From Natronohydrobacter sp. (GTDB taxonomy: Bacteria; Pseudomonadota; Alphaproteobacteria; Rhodobacterales; Rhodobacteraceae), in NCBI GenBank assembly GCA_030603695.1, contig JAUVXF010000002.1:62001-126000 (forward strand): DNA of 64,000 bases, read 5' to 3'. Both the position numbers and the translations under genes were made by a program. Shown here piece by piece: positions 17,533 through 26,853 of this stretch (position 1 is the first letter of the stretch; every line of letters starts with the position of its first letter). Under the pieces are notes generated by a model. That model made no database searches. It saw nothing but the letters and a program-made list of their open reading frames with translations, and was not told the origin of the DNA.

Positions 17533-18032
17533 GGTTTTATCCGTATGGGCGTGCCATTACGCACCATGGCATATATATCTTCCATCTCTCGGTCAGTTAC
17601 CGCGATGCAGCCATCTGTCCAATCCCCGCGCGCTTTGGCAAATCTTGGGCCACGGCCATGGATGAAGATATCGCCACCGGGCCGCCAGCCATTTGCTTTG
17701 GCGCGGGCGCGATCTTCTTCATTGGGATAGTCTATGCCCAAGGACAGATGAAAAGCGCTGTTGGGGTTGCGCCGGTCGATGATGTAATCCCCCTCTGGCG
17801 TGCGGCGATCGCCCTCGTGCTGCTTGTGGCCGATGGGATTGCCGCCTAGCTGCACGTGGAAGGTTCGCAGCCTTGTGTTGTGGTGGTATAGATCCATCCG
17901 CCTTTCGGATTTATACACCACCACTTGCGTCACTTCCGGCCCAGTATATGTACGGAATTTATTATGGGGTTTGCCACACCCCGCCAGTGCTGCGAGCAGC
18001 GCCAATGCCGCAAAGACGCGAAAAAAACTCAT
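17529..18032 (-). CDS. L,D-transpeptidase (YafK type) lipoprotein
   Basis: Predicted lipoprotein of 167 residues with lipobox LAGC (C19) after a hydrophobic signal. The YkuD/ErfK catalytic domain holds H125 in FIHGRG and the nucleophile C142 in DWTDGCIAV. The residue before Gly-Cys is Asp rather than the His of Erf/Ybi enzymes, as in the YafK (DpaA) subfamily. YafK-type proteins act on peptidoglycan-linked Braun lipoprotein or related cross-links; which substrate applies here is unknown. The start at 18032 gives the lipoprotein signal directly; the frame stays open to 18095. It is coupled to the downstream SDR gene. Confidence 0.86.
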   Translation of the reverse strand: MSFFRVFAALALLAALAGCGKPHNKFRTYTGPEVTQVVVYKSERRMDLYHHNTRLRTFHVQLGGNPIGHKQHEGDRRTPEGDYIIDRRNPNSAFHLSLGIDYPNEEDRARAKANGWRPGGDIFIHGRGPRFAKARGDWTDGCIAVTDREMEDIYAMVRNGTPIRIKP

Positions 18033-18116
18033 ATGCCTGCCTCTGATTTTTTCCCGCAACAATGCCGCAGTTCTGCGCCTGTGCCAAGTGGGCATGATCG
18101 CGCGATCACAAAGGTG

Positions 18117-18914
18117 TCACTCTGCTTTGGTTGTCGTGGTTTTTTCCTGTGCGTTCAGTCTTTCCTCTATTGCAGCCAGACGGCGCAACACTTCATCGCG
18201 GTAATCCTCTGTCGCCTGATTGCTTTCTGCTGCATGGGCGTCTTGCATGGAATTGACGATCAAACCCACCAGCAAGTTTACGACAGCGAAGGTTGTTACC
18301 ATGATGAAGGGCACGAAGAAGACCCAAGCATAGGGATAGGTTTCCATGACGGGCCGCACAATGCCCATTGACCAGCTTTCCAGCGTCATGATCTGGAAAA
18401 GCGTATAGGCTGAATTGCCCAGATCACCGAACCAATCGGGAAAGCTGTTCTGGAACAGTTTTGTTGCCATCACCGCGCCGATATAGAAAATCATCCCCAT
18501 CAGCAAAAATACTGATCCCATGCCCGGCAGGGCGGTGATGAACCCTTCCACCACGCGCCGCAGGTTGGGGCTGACAGATACCACCCGCAAGAGACGCAAA
18601 ATCCGCAGCGCGCGCAACACAGAGAAGGTTTGCGCGCCCGGCACAAGCGAGATGCCAACAATCAGGAAATCAAACACATTCCAGCCAGAGCGGAAAAAGC
18701 CCAAACGATGTGCGTGGAATTTCAGCGCAATTTCGATCACGAAAATTGTGAGGCAGATCTTGTCAAGTGTGACAATCAGGCCCCCAGCCAAACCCATCAA
18801 ACTGTCAGAGGTTTCCATGCCCAACAATATCGCGTTGAACACGATCACCCCGATGATTCCGTTGCGCACCCATGCCTGATCTAGAAAAGCGGCGGTTCTT
18901 TCACGGCTGAACAT
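18117..18914 (-). CDS. Voltage-gated sodium channel (NavBac family)
   Basis: Six-helix ion channel subunit of 265 residues that should form a homotetramer. S4 carries the voltage-sensing arginines R101, R104, R107 and R110 (VLRALRILRLLRVV). The pore has the selectivity filter TLESWS (177-182), the same as in NaChBac and NavAb and diagnostic for Na+ selectivity. S6 runs from about 198 to 222, and a predicted C-terminal coiled coil (about 236-258, EDYRDEVLRRLAAIEERLNA) completes the family plan. These channels are linked to Na+ re-entry for pH homeostasis and motility in alkaliphilic and marine bacteria. It lies between the RlmD-like and L,D-transpeptidase genes with short gaps. Confidence 0.93.
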   Translation of the reverse strand: MFSRERTAAFLDQAWVRNGIIGVIVFNAILLGMETSDSLMGLAGGLIVTLDKICLTIFVIEIALKFHAHRLGFFRSGWNVFDFLIVGISLVPGAQTFSVLRALRILRLLRVVSVSPNLRRVVEGFITALPGMGSVFLLMGMIFYIGAVMATKLFQNSFPDWFGDLGNSAYTLFQIMTLESWSMGIVRPVMETYPYAWVFFVPFIMVTTFAVVNLLVGLIVNSMQDAHAAESNQATEDYRDEVLRRLAAIEERLNAQEKTTTTKAE

Positions 18915-18950
18915 GACAATTCCTCTTGGCGCCTGATGATGCGCGATATG

Positions 18951-20216
18951 CTATCTTATAAAACTTGCTGCAAGTTCCACATGCGGGCTAAAGCGGAATT
19001 GGTCAATCACTTGCACCCATTCCAGCTGATATCCGCCTGCAACCAGCAGTTTTGCATCCCGCGCGAAGGTGACAGGGTTGCAGGAAATCGCACCAATACG
19101 GGGAATACGGCTATTGGCAAGGGCCTGGGCCTGAGCTTCGGCCCCGGCGCGGGGCGGGTCGATCACGGCGCAGTCAAACTGCGCCAGTTCTTCGGGCAGC
19201 AGGGGACGGCGGAACAGGTCGCGCGCCTCATGGGTTATACGCTTCAATCCGATGGCTTGCCTCCAGCCTTTGTCGAGTGCCACAAGCATATCGGCCGCGC
19301 CCTCTACGGCATGGATTTCGGCGTGTTCTGCCAAAGGCAAAGAGAATGTGCCGCAGCCTGCGAACAGATCCAGCACGCGCCTTGCGCCCTGAGTGATCTC
19401 TTGCAAGGCCGCGCACATGGCCGCCTCGGCTTGTGGGGTTGCCTGCAAAAACGCGCCGGGCGGCGGGGTGACGCGGGCGCGGCCCATTTGCTGCTCTGGC
19501 GCGCGCGTTTGGGCAACCACCTCGCCCTCCCATGCCAGTCGTGCAAGGCCCGACTGTCCGGCCCATTGCCCAAGTTCCAGTCGCAAGGGTGCATCCAGCG
19601 GTTTGCCACCCGTGACCGCCAAATCCAACCCGCCCAAGGATTGCGTAAGTGCAAGCGCCATCTCGCCCTTGCGCGCTCCGGTGCGTTGGGTCAGATCCTC
19701 CAGCAGGGGCAGGGCGGCAATCAGATCCGGGTGCAGAATTTGGCACTCTGGCACGGCTGTTACCACATCTGACGCGCGGGCATGAAAACCCACAAGCGCC
19801 CCTTTTTTCAGCCTGCGCCCCGCAAAACTGGCCCGGCGGCGGCTGCGCAGCGGCGAGATATGGGGCGCGCGAAATGCGGTTTCCAACCCATGAGCCGCCA
19901 GCGCGTGCCGGATGACGCTTTCTTTCCACTCTGTCACGAAATCGACATGCGCATGTTGCAGCGCGCAGCCGCCGCAACTGCGATAATGCGGGCAGGCCGG
20001 CTTTATCCGCTCTGGCGCGGGGTGCAGGATGCGCGGCGTCTCCATTCGGCCTTGGTGGATCAGCCCCTCCACCACTTCGCCGGGCAATGTGCGCGGCACG
20101 AAAACCGGCCCTTCCGCCACCCCATCGCCCTGATGGCCAAGCCGGGTGATGGTAATTTGCCGCGCGTTGTCCTGCCGTGGGGTTTGGGGTGCTTCAGCCT
20201 TGCTGCCCATCATCAT
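18951..20216 (-). CDS. 23S rRNA (uracil-C5)-methyltransferase, RlmD/TrmA family
   Basis: SAM-dependent RNA methyltransferase, about 421 residues. A TRAM-like N-terminal part (ITRLGHQGDGVAEGPVFVPRTLPGE) precedes the iron-sulfur cysteines C75, C81 and C84 in CPHYRSCGGC. The SAM pocket is VLDLFAGCGTFSLPLA, followed by VIDPPRAG and the catalytic C379 in ISCNPVTFARD. This is the RlmD (U1939) layout, but RlmC or a broader activity cannot be excluded. Three consecutive ATGs (20216, 20213, 20210) are possible starts; all overlap the end of the ABC exporter gene, which ends at 20194. Confidence 0.88.
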   Translation of the reverse strand: MMMGSKAEAPQTPRQDNARQITITRLGHQGDGVAEGPVFVPRTLPGEVVEGLIHQGRMETPRILHPAPERIKPACPHYRSCGGCALQHAHVDFVTEWKESVIRHALAAHGLETAFRAPHISPLRSRRRASFAGRRLKKGALVGFHARASDVVTAVPECQILHPDLIAALPLLEDLTQRTGARKGEMALALTQSLGGLDLAVTGGKPLDAPLRLELGQWAGQSGLARLAWEGEVVAQTRAPEQQMGRARVTPPPGAFLQATPQAEAAMCAALQEITQGARRVLDLFAGCGTFSLPLAEHAEIHAVEGAADMLVALDKGWRQAIGLKRITHEARDLFRRPLLPEELAQFDCAVIDPPRAGAEAQAQALANSRIPRIGAISCNPVTFARDAKLLVAGGYQLEWVQVIDQFRFSPHVELAASFIR

Positions 20217-22116
20217 CCGTTCCCAAAAATCCGCCAGATTGCCGCGCCCAGAACCGGGCATAGGTGCCGCCCTGTTCCAACAGCGCGTCATGCGTGCCTT
20301 GCTCAAGGATGCGGCCTTCGTCAAGCACGATGATGCGGTCTAGCTGTGCGATGGTGGACAGACGGTGCGCGATGGCCAGCACGGTCTTGCCCTCCATCAG
20401 CGGAATAAGCGCATCCTGAATGGCTGCTTCCACTTCTGAATCCAGCGCCGATGTGGCTTCATCCAGCACCAGAATAGGCGCGTTTTTCAAGAAGGCGCGG
20501 GCCAAAGCAATACGCTGGCGCTGCCCGCCCGACAGGCGCACGCCGCGTTCGCCCAAGCGCGCGTCATAGCCCTTGCGCCCTTCATGGTCTTGCAGGCCCA
20601 GAATGAAGTCATGCGCTTCGGCGGCGCGGGCGGCGGCCTCTACCTCTGCGCGGGTGGCATCGGGGCGGCCATAGCGGATATTCTCATAGGCAGAGCGGTT
20701 GAACATCGCGGTTTCTTGCGTGACCATGGCGATATTGCGGCGCAAGCTTTCCTGCGTCACGCCCCGGATATCCTGCCCATCAATCGTGATGCGCCCGGTT
20801 TCCACATCATAAAGCCGCAGCAAAAGTGCCACCAGCGTGGATTTCCCCGCGCCAGAGGCCCCCACGATCCCGATCTTTTCGCCCGGCGCAATTTGCAGGG
20901 CAAGTTGATCCACCCCGCCTGTCTGGCGACCATAGGCAAAGCTGACATCTTCAAAACCTATGGCACCGCTGGCACGGCCCAAGGGCAGGGCATCTGGCGC
21001 ATCTTGCAGCGTGGGGCGGGGGGTAAGGGTTTTCATCCCATCTTCCACCTCGCCCAGATTGCCGTAAATCGCCATCAGCACAAAACTGACCCAGCCTGTC
21101 ATCTGCGCAATGCGGATCGCCACTGCCCCCGCCGCAGCTATGGCCCCCGGTGTGGCCTGTCCCAGTGCCCAAAGCCAGAGCGTGCCCCCGATCAGCAGCA
21201 CCGGCAACACACCGGCACAGACCATCAGCCACAGCCGGAACCATGCCTGCACTTCACCAAATTCCACGGCCCTGTCGCGGAATATGCCCATTGCATTCAG
21301 CGCCGCGCGATCCTCGAAATCAGCATGGGCGAATAGTTTAACGGTTTTGATATTGGTGATCGTATCCACCACCTGTCCGCTTACCTGCGCGCGCGCCCCC
21401 GCCCGCGCGCCAGAGCGCGCGCGCACTTGCGGCAGGAAATGGCGGATCAGCGCCAGATAGGCCACCAGCCACACCGCCAGCGCCAGCGCGATCCGCCCGT
21501 CTATCGTGACCAGCAGCACCACCGACCCAAGGATAGAGGCCAGCGCAAAGGCCATGGTATTGATCGTTTCATTGGCCACATCTGTCAGCGCGCGGGCCGT
21601 CTGCACTTGTTTCTGGGCAATGCGGCCTGCAAAATCATTGTCAAAGAAGGTGACAGGCTGGCCCAATGTCCAGCGATTGAGCCGCGATTGCACCAGAACA
21701 TAGACATTGGGTTGCACAACGATGGAATTGGCCGCCGATGACAGGCCAAAGGCCACAGGGCGCAGCACCACTAAAAACAGGACGAAAGCGGTGATCAGCC
21801 AGAAATGACGGTCAAAAAACCCCAGCGGGCCAGTTTCCACCACCGCATCAATGATCAAGCCCAGCAGCAGGGCCGAAACCACCTCTGTTACCCCCACAAG
21901 CGCAGATATAACCGCGGCCAGGATAAGAACGGGCCATGCCCCGCGCACTGACCACAGCATAAACGCCCACAGGCTGCGCGGCGGGGCGCTTTCTGCCGGG
22001 GCAAAGGCATCTATCATCCCGGCCAGGCGCTGCGCGGGGCCATTGCTGACTGGTTCCGGGGTGGTTTTTTGTAGCACTTGCAGCCCTCTTTTCCAGCGCC
22101 TGATATAGGGGCGCAC
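20194..22116 (-). CDS. ABC exporter, fused permease and ATPase
   Basis: Half-transporter of 640 residues: about six membrane helices (45-360) then an ATPase domain with Walker A GASGAGKS, signature LSGGQRQRIALARAF, Walker B ILVLDEATSALD and the H-loop IAHRLST. It resembles MsbA/LmrA-type exporters of lipids or drugs, acting as a homodimer in the inner membrane. An N-terminal cytosolic extension of about 45 residues is unremarkable. It begins 15 bases after the CCA enzyme stop and overlaps the following methyltransferase gene, consistent with one operon. The substrate cannot be inferred. Confidence 0.9.
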   Translation of the reverse strand: MRPYIRRWKRGLQVLQKTTPEPVSNGPAQRLAGMIDAFAPAESAPPRSLWAFMLWSVRGAWPVLILAAVISALVGVTEVVSALLLGLIIDAVVETGPLGFFDRHFWLITAFVLFLVVLRPVAFGLSSAANSIVVQPNVYVLVQSRLNRWTLGQPVTFFDNDFAGRIAQKQVQTARALTDVANETINTMAFALASILGSVVLLVTIDGRIALALAVWLVAYLALIRHFLPQVRARSGARAGARAQVSGQVVDTITNIKTVKLFAHADFEDRAALNAMGIFRDRAVEFGEVQAWFRLWLMVCAGVLPVLLIGGTLWLWALGQATPGAIAAAGAVAIRIAQMTGWVSFVLMAIYGNLGEVEDGMKTLTPRPTLQDAPDALPLGRASGAIGFEDVSFAYGRQTGGVDQLALQIAPGEKIGIVGASGAGKSTLVALLLRLYDVETGRITIDGQDIRGVTQESLRRNIAMVTQETAMFNRSAYENIRYGRPDATRAEVEAAARAAEAHDFILGLQDHEGRKGYDARLGERGVRLSGGQRQRIALARAFLKNAPILVLDEATSALDSEVEAAIQDALIPLMEGKTVLAIAHRLSTIAQLDRIIVLDEGRILEQGTHDALLEQGGTYARFWARQSGGFLGTDDDGQQG

Positions 22117-22131
22117 GGGGGCAAAGGCCAG

Positions 22132-23268
22132 TCAACGCAGCAACATGTCCTTGCTGATGCTGAAATTCGAGGCAATCCAGACCTGTTCCAACCGGCGCAA
22201 CTCTGCCCCCAAGGCAGGGCCTTGCAAATGTGGCAGGTCGCTGGCGTGCAGTGGAAATTGCGCCTGCGCCCCGCGCGCGATATCGGCCTGCCAATCCTGC
22301 GGCAGGGGTGTTTCCAGCAGCGCCGCGCGGGCCAGAAGCACAGTCTCCGCCAGCTTTTGCCCCAGCGCATAGCCCAAGGCCGCCCCGGTTTGCAGATTGC
22401 CAAGGGCAATGTGCATCTGTCCCAAGGCGCGCACTTCTGCTTTTGTCAGGCGCAAGCGCTTTGTCTCGCCCCCAAGAACAACCAGACGGCGCAAAAAATC
22501 GGGTTCCATCCCGGCTGGTTCCAGATGCACCAGAACGGGCAAGGCGCGTGCCTCTGCCCCCGGCAGAACATGCGTGAGAACACCGCATTGCGCCATGGCC
22601 GCAACGGCGGGCGCGGGGTTTGCTGCGCTTAGCAGTTTTCGCAATTCTGCCGTTACCCGCTCTGCCGAGAGATGGAGCAGCCCATCTGCCCCCGCCGCGC
22701 AAGCTGCCAAAGCATCTGCATCCAATCCGCCCTCAGGATCGCCATATTGCGCGTGAAAGCGGAAAAACCGCAAAATCCGCAAGTAATCTTCGCGAATGCG
22801 CGCGGGCGCATCGCCCACAAAGCGCACGCGCCGTGCCATCAGGTCTGGCAAGCCGCCGAGCGGGTCTATCACCTGACCATCGGCGCGGGCATAAAGCGCG
22901 TTCATGGTGAAATCGCGCCGCGCGGCATCTTCGGCCAGATTGTCCGAGAATTCGACAGTGGCATGACGGCCATGGGTTTGCACATCGCGCCGGAAGGTTG
23001 TGATCTCAAACCCTTCGCCCGCGATCACCACCGTGATTGTGCCATGTTCCAGCCCTGTGGGCACAGCGCGCAACCCTGCCGCCTCGGCCAGCGCGATAAC
23101 CGTTTGGGGCCGCGCATTGGTAGAGATATCTACATCTGTGACCGCAACGCCCATCAGCGCGTTGCGCACGCAACCGCCCACCACATAGGCCTGATATCCG
23201 GCCTTTTCCAGCAGGTGCAGCGCCTCTTGCGTAGCCGGGGCTTCTAGCCATGCACCGCTTACGCGCAT
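22132..23268 (-). CDS. CCA tRNA nucleotidyltransferase / poly(A) polymerase family
   Basis: Class II nucleotidyltransferase of 378 residues that adds or repairs the 3' CCA of tRNA. The catalytic head has VVGGCVRNALMG (29-40) and the metal-binding D45 and D47 in VTDVDIST, then TTFRRDV and RRDFTMNALYA, and a C-terminal RNA-binding helical part. The motifs fit both CCA enzymes and PcnB; as an alphaproteobacterial member next to other RNA genes, CCA addition is the more likely job. The ATG at 23268 overlaps the end of the Nudix gene by 10 bases, indicating coupling. Confidence 0.9.
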   Translation of the reverse strand: MRVSGAWLEAPATQEALHLLEKAGYQAYVVGGCVRNALMGVAVTDVDISTNARPQTVIALAEAAGLRAVPTGLEHGTITVVIAGEGFEITTFRRDVQTHGRHATVEFSDNLAEDAARRDFTMNALYARADGQVIDPLGGLPDLMARRVRFVGDAPARIREDYLRILRFFRFHAQYGDPEGGLDADALAACAAGADGLLHLSAERVTAELRKLLSAANPAPAVAAMAQCGVLTHVLPGAEARALPVLVHLEPAGMEPDFLRRLVVLGGETKRLRLTKAEVRALGQMHIALGNLQTGAALGYALGQKLAETVLLARAALLETPLPQDWQADIARGAQAQFPLHASDLPHLQGPALGAELRRLEQVWIASNFSISKDMLLR

Positions 23269-23867
23269 GGCCCCACCCTGTCGGCCAGCCCGCGCAAGAT
23301 GCGCGCCGTTGCCCCCCAGATGTAATATGGCCCCCAGGGCACAGCATAATATTTGCGCCATGTGCCGCGCCAGATGCGCTGTTCTATCCGAAACCGCGCG
23401 GGGTTCATCACATGATCGAAGGGCGCAGAGAAAATCTCTGCCACTTCATCGGGCTGGGGGCGGGGTGTGAAATCTTGTGCAATCAGGCCCAGAATGGGCG
23501 TGACCTGATACCCTGTCACGGTTTCATGCGGAGGCAAGGCGCCCAGAATTTCCACCGCCGCAGGGGGCAGGCCGATTTCCTCTTCGGCTTCGCGCAAGGC
23601 TGTGGCAACAAGATCTTTGTCCCCCTCATCCTTGCGCCCGCCGGGGAAGGCGATCTGGCCGGGATGGTTGCGCAGATGCGAGGCGCGTTTGGTCAGCACC
23701 AGCCGCGGCTCCCCCTGCCCATATGTGGCAATGCCCACCAGCACCGCAGCCGGGCGCAAAACCCTGTTTTCGGGCAGCACAAGGCCGGGATTCAGATCAT
23801 AGTCGCTAGAGTGCGTCCAGGGCTGCGACAGGCTGGCCCGCAAGCGCGACAAGGGATCAGTCGCCAT
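23259..23867 (-). CDS. CoA pyrophosphatase (Nudix, NudL-like)
   Basis: Nudix hydrolase of 202 residues. The Nudix box begins at G76-G77 and has the catalytic REAEEE at 92-97. It is preceded by the CoA-specific block LTKRASHLRNHPGQIAFPGG (UPF0035 motif), which distinguishes CoA/acyl-CoA diphosphatases from other Nudix enzymes. It would release 4'-phosphopantetheine and 3',5'-ADP. It overlaps hslO by 11 bases and the CCA enzyme gene by 10, so it is central to a tightly packed operon. Confidence 0.9.
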   Translation of the reverse strand: MATDPLSRLRASLSQPWTHSSDYDLNPGLVLPENRVLRPAAVLVGIATYGQGEPRLVLTKRASHLRNHPGQIAFPGGRKDEGDKDLVATALREAEEEIGLPPAAVEILGALPPHETVTGYQVTPILGLIAQDFTPRPQPDEVAEIFSAPFDHVMNPARFRIEQRIWRGTWRKYYAVPWGPYYIWGATARILRGLADRVGPCA

Positions 23868-24804
23868 CGCTCCGCGCCTCGAAACCCAGTGACGCGGGCT
23901 GCATGATGTAATGTGCCCCGCAAAACTGGCAATCCGCCGTTACTGTGCCTTCGGGGGTTGTCATGGTGGCGATATCCTTGGCCGAATAGATGGACAGGCT
24001 TTGACGCACCTTGTCTTCGGAACAGGAACAGCCAAAATGCACCGCCTGCGGATCATAGACGCGCGGCGTTTCCTCGTGGAACAGGCGCAGCAGCAATTCG
24101 GGCGGCTGCACATTCGGGCCAATCAGTTCCATGTCTTCCACGGTTTCCAGCAGCATATTGGCGCGGTTCCAATCCTCGGTCAGCACATCGCGTTCGCGCG
24201 GCGATGTGCCAGAGGCTTGGGGCATATGCTGCAACATCACCCCGCCTGCGCGCCATTTCTCTGGCTGGCCGGGCAGGGTGGCCCGCCCATAGCTGAGCGC
24301 GAAAGTGGTGGGCAATTGTTCGGATTGTTCGAAATAGGCCTCTGCGCAATGGGCAAGGCTGGTTCCCGAAATGGGGGTAATGCCCTGATAGGGCGTCATA
24401 TCCGGCCCCTGATCTATCAGAATGGCAAAGTAACCTTTGCCAATTTGCGGATAGGCCGGGCCATCGGGATCAACTCGCGCGGAATCGAAACTGGCATAGG
24501 CGCGAATGCGCGCAGGCCCGCCTTCGGTTTCCGGTGCGTAATAATCCGTTGCAATCAGCCGGATTGGCCCATCGCCGCGCACCTGCACGGACAAACGCCA
24601 ACGCAGTTTGATTGTTTGGCCAATCATTGCGGTGAGCAAGGCGGCTTCGGCAATCAAGGCTTCTACGGCCGGGGGGTAATTGTGGCGCGCAAGCACACGC
24701 TCCAGCGCAGTATCCAGCCGCGCAACGCGGCCCCGGATATCGCACCGATCTAGCTGGAAGGGAAGAACAGTGTCATCCCATGCGATCTGTCCGCCAATGC
24801 TCAT
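23857..24804 (-). CDS. hslO: Redox-regulated chaperone Hsp33
   Basis: Holdase chaperone of 315 residues that is switched on by oxidative unfolding. The C-terminal redox switch shows both cysteine pairs, CSC (in HFGCSCSEDKV) and CQFC (in TADCQFCGAHY), which bind zinc when reduced. The start at 24804 begins MSIGGQIAWDDTVLPFQLD; the frame is open to 24855 without family similarity. It is the first gene of the minus-strand run that continues to truA, so a promoter is expected within 24805-24957. Confidence 0.94.
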   Translation of the reverse strand: MSIGGQIAWDDTVLPFQLDRCDIRGRVARLDTALERVLARHNYPPAVEALIAEAALLTAMIGQTIKLRWRLSVQVRGDGPIRLIATDYYAPETEGGPARIRAYASFDSARVDPDGPAYPQIGKGYFAILIDQGPDMTPYQGITPISGTSLAHCAEAYFEQSEQLPTTFALSYGRATLPGQPEKWRAGGVMLQHMPQASGTSPRERDVLTEDWNRANMLLETVEDMELIGPNVQPPELLLRLFHEETPRVYDPQAVHFGCSCSEDKVRQSLSIYSAKDIATMTTPEGTVTADCQFCGAHYIMQPASLGFEARSDGD

Positions 24805-24957
24805 GGCTGTGTGTTCCTTGTCCTGCCGGGCAGGTTTGGCCCGTGTGTCTGGCACTACATATAGGAATTAACAGGCAAGGGCCAAGCGCGTTTGCGGCAC
24901 AGCACCTGCGCAGATTTGGATATTACGCCATAGCTGTCAAAAGATGCGCACAAAACC

Positions 24958-26700
24958 TTACTCTACAGTCGGCATGTTGTGATCAAAGTTATCGGCCCCC
25001 TGCGGCGTCATGGCCGCGTACTGAAATTCCAGCAGCGCGCCAGACACATCATCGTCAAATTCGTCGCGCCCGGCCCATCGTGTCAGTTCCCATTTTAACG
25101 CATCCATGAAATCAGCGCCTTTCAGGCCAGAGAGCGCGGTCATTATGCGGCTTACCCCCTCTTGCCCGAATTGCGCGCCCTCCCGGTTGGAGCATTCGGT
25201 GATCCCGTCACTACAGATCAGCAGCCTGTCACCCGGTGCCATTTGTGCTTCGACTGTGCTGAAATGAGCTTCGGAAAATAGCCCGATGGGATGCCCGCCC
25301 TCGCCAAGGATATCCAGCTTTCCGTTGGCGCGTTGAATGACAGGGTGCGGATGGCCGGCCTGCACCAGCCGCAATTTGCCGGTTTTCAGGTTGAATTCAG
25401 CATAGAGGATCGTGAGATATGTTTCTGCCCCGAATTCATCCAACATCAGATCATTGATTCGTGCTGCAACTTCGTGAGGGGCGCAGGCAATGCTGCGCCC
25501 GCTCGGCCTATGGGGTTTGAACACGATATTCTGGTTATGTTCGCGTGCGGAAAACAACCCGGCGATCCGGGCACCGAGCATGGCCGCCGCAACGCCGTGC
25601 CCCGCGACATCAATGGCATAAATCCCGATCTGATGGGGGCTGATCTGGAATGTGCCCACCATATCGCCGCCAACATGCCCGGAGGATTGCAACAAAAGCG
25701 AAAGTGCGCTGCCATCAAATGCGTGCTCGCGTTTGCGAAGAAGCGATTGTTGCAGCCGACGGGCTTGCATCAGATCGCGATCAAGCGCGTCATACAAGAG
25801 TTGCAATTCGGCAAGGGCTGCGCGCAATTCTTTGTTTTGATGGACAGCGCGGGCTTCGGCGCGGCGTGCGGCTTCGCGCGCTTCTGTCAGTTCTGTAACA
25901 TCAACGCGCAGCCCGACACGCCCGCCATCAGCGGTTCGGCGCTCTACAATTTGCAAGACAGTGCCATCTTTAAGGCGCTGCTGCGAGCGGCTGCTATCTT
26001 CGCGCTCGGCCAGCCTTTCGCTAATCCAGATATCTTCTTGGGTTTGGGTGTCTGAAAACTGTCCAACCTCCAGTCCATAGCGCAAGATTTCTTCAAACGT
26101 CGCCCCCGGCACGAGTGCGGGGGCGCAAAGTGAATAAAATTCTCTGAATTTTTCATTCGCCAGAACCAGCCTGTCATCGGCATCGAAGTAAATGAAACCA
26201 TCATCCAGCGCTTCCACGGCAGCAACAAGCTGGCCGCGCGCGCTGCGCATCTCGCGCTCCATTTGCAGCAGCCGCTCTCCGGCGCGGATTCGCGCCCTCA
26301 GTTCATTCGCGGCTACGGGTTTGGACAAGAAATCATCCGCGCCAACATCCAGCCCCTGAGCGACGGCATCCTTTTCGTTTTTGGAGGTGAGCAGAATGAA
26401 ATAGGTATAAGCATCGTGACGCAAAGCGCGGAATGCACGGCAAAATTCCAGACCATCCATTTCCGGCATGATCCAATCTGACAAGATAAGATCGAAATGC
26501 GTTGTTTCGCACAGTTTTAGCGCAGCGCGACCGGACACGGCTTCCTGCGTGCTGTATCCCCAAGCTTCCAGTTTCTTGGCAAAGAGCAGCCGTTGCGTGC
26601 GGCTGTCATCCACAATCAGCGCGGCCTTGTTGTGAAAAAGCGCTTTGGTTGCATCGTCACATGCTCGTAGCACCGTGATTCCCCTCGGCGCACAGGCCAT
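24958..26700 (-). CDS. Response regulator with PAS and PP2C (SpoIIE-type) phosphatase domains
   Basis: A 580-residue signalling protein. The receiver domain (about 25-145) has the acidic pair at 31-32, phospho-acceptor D75 in LSDWIMPEMDG and the switch lysine in LSKPV. A PAS-like sensor (about 155-270) and a helical linker (275-330) follow. The SpoIIE/PP2C domain (340-570) has GGDMVGTF, DVAGHGVAAAM and DGITECSN metal-binding motifs, so the phosphatase should be active. Similar proteins (HsbR in Pseudomonas, RbaY in Rhodobacter capsulatus) act on STAS anti-sigma antagonists. No STAS or anti-sigma kinase gene is nearby. A GTG at 26673 with AGGGGAAT upstream is an alternative start. Confidence 0.88.
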   Translation of the reverse strand: MACAPRGITVLRACDDATKALFHNKAALIVDDSRTQRLLFAKKLEAWGYSTQEAVSGRAALKLCETTHFDLILSDWIMPEMDGLEFCRAFRALRHDAYTYFILLTSKNEKDAVAQGLDVGADDFLSKPVAANELRARIRAGERLLQMEREMRSARGQLVAAVEALDDGFIYFDADDRLVLANEKFREFYSLCAPALVPGATFEEILRYGLEVGQFSDTQTQEDIWISERLAEREDSSRSQQRLKDGTVLQIVERRTADGGRVGLRVDVTELTEAREAARRAEARAVHQNKELRAALAELQLLYDALDRDLMQARRLQQSLLRKREHAFDGSALSLLLQSSGHVGGDMVGTFQISPHQIGIYAIDVAGHGVAAAMLGARIAGLFSAREHNQNIVFKPHRPSGRSIACAPHEVAARINDLMLDEFGAETYLTILYAEFNLKTGKLRLVQAGHPHPVIQRANGKLDILGEGGHPIGLFSEAHFSTVEAQMAPGDRLLICSDGITECSNREGAQFGQEGVSRIMTALSGLKGADFMDALKWELTRWAGRDEFDDDVSGALLEFQYAAMTPQGADNFDHNMPTVE

Positions 26701-26853
26701 GGCTGTTGATTTTCAAAGGATTTCGCAAAAATTTCTTAATCTTTGGTGAAGCCGTTGCTGTATGTTTCCGTGGTGGCAAGAACTGTGCCAACAAGCAATC
26801 AAAGCTTAAGAAGTTTGCGTCATGCTACATCAAGGCAGCTCAAAAGGGTTCAT

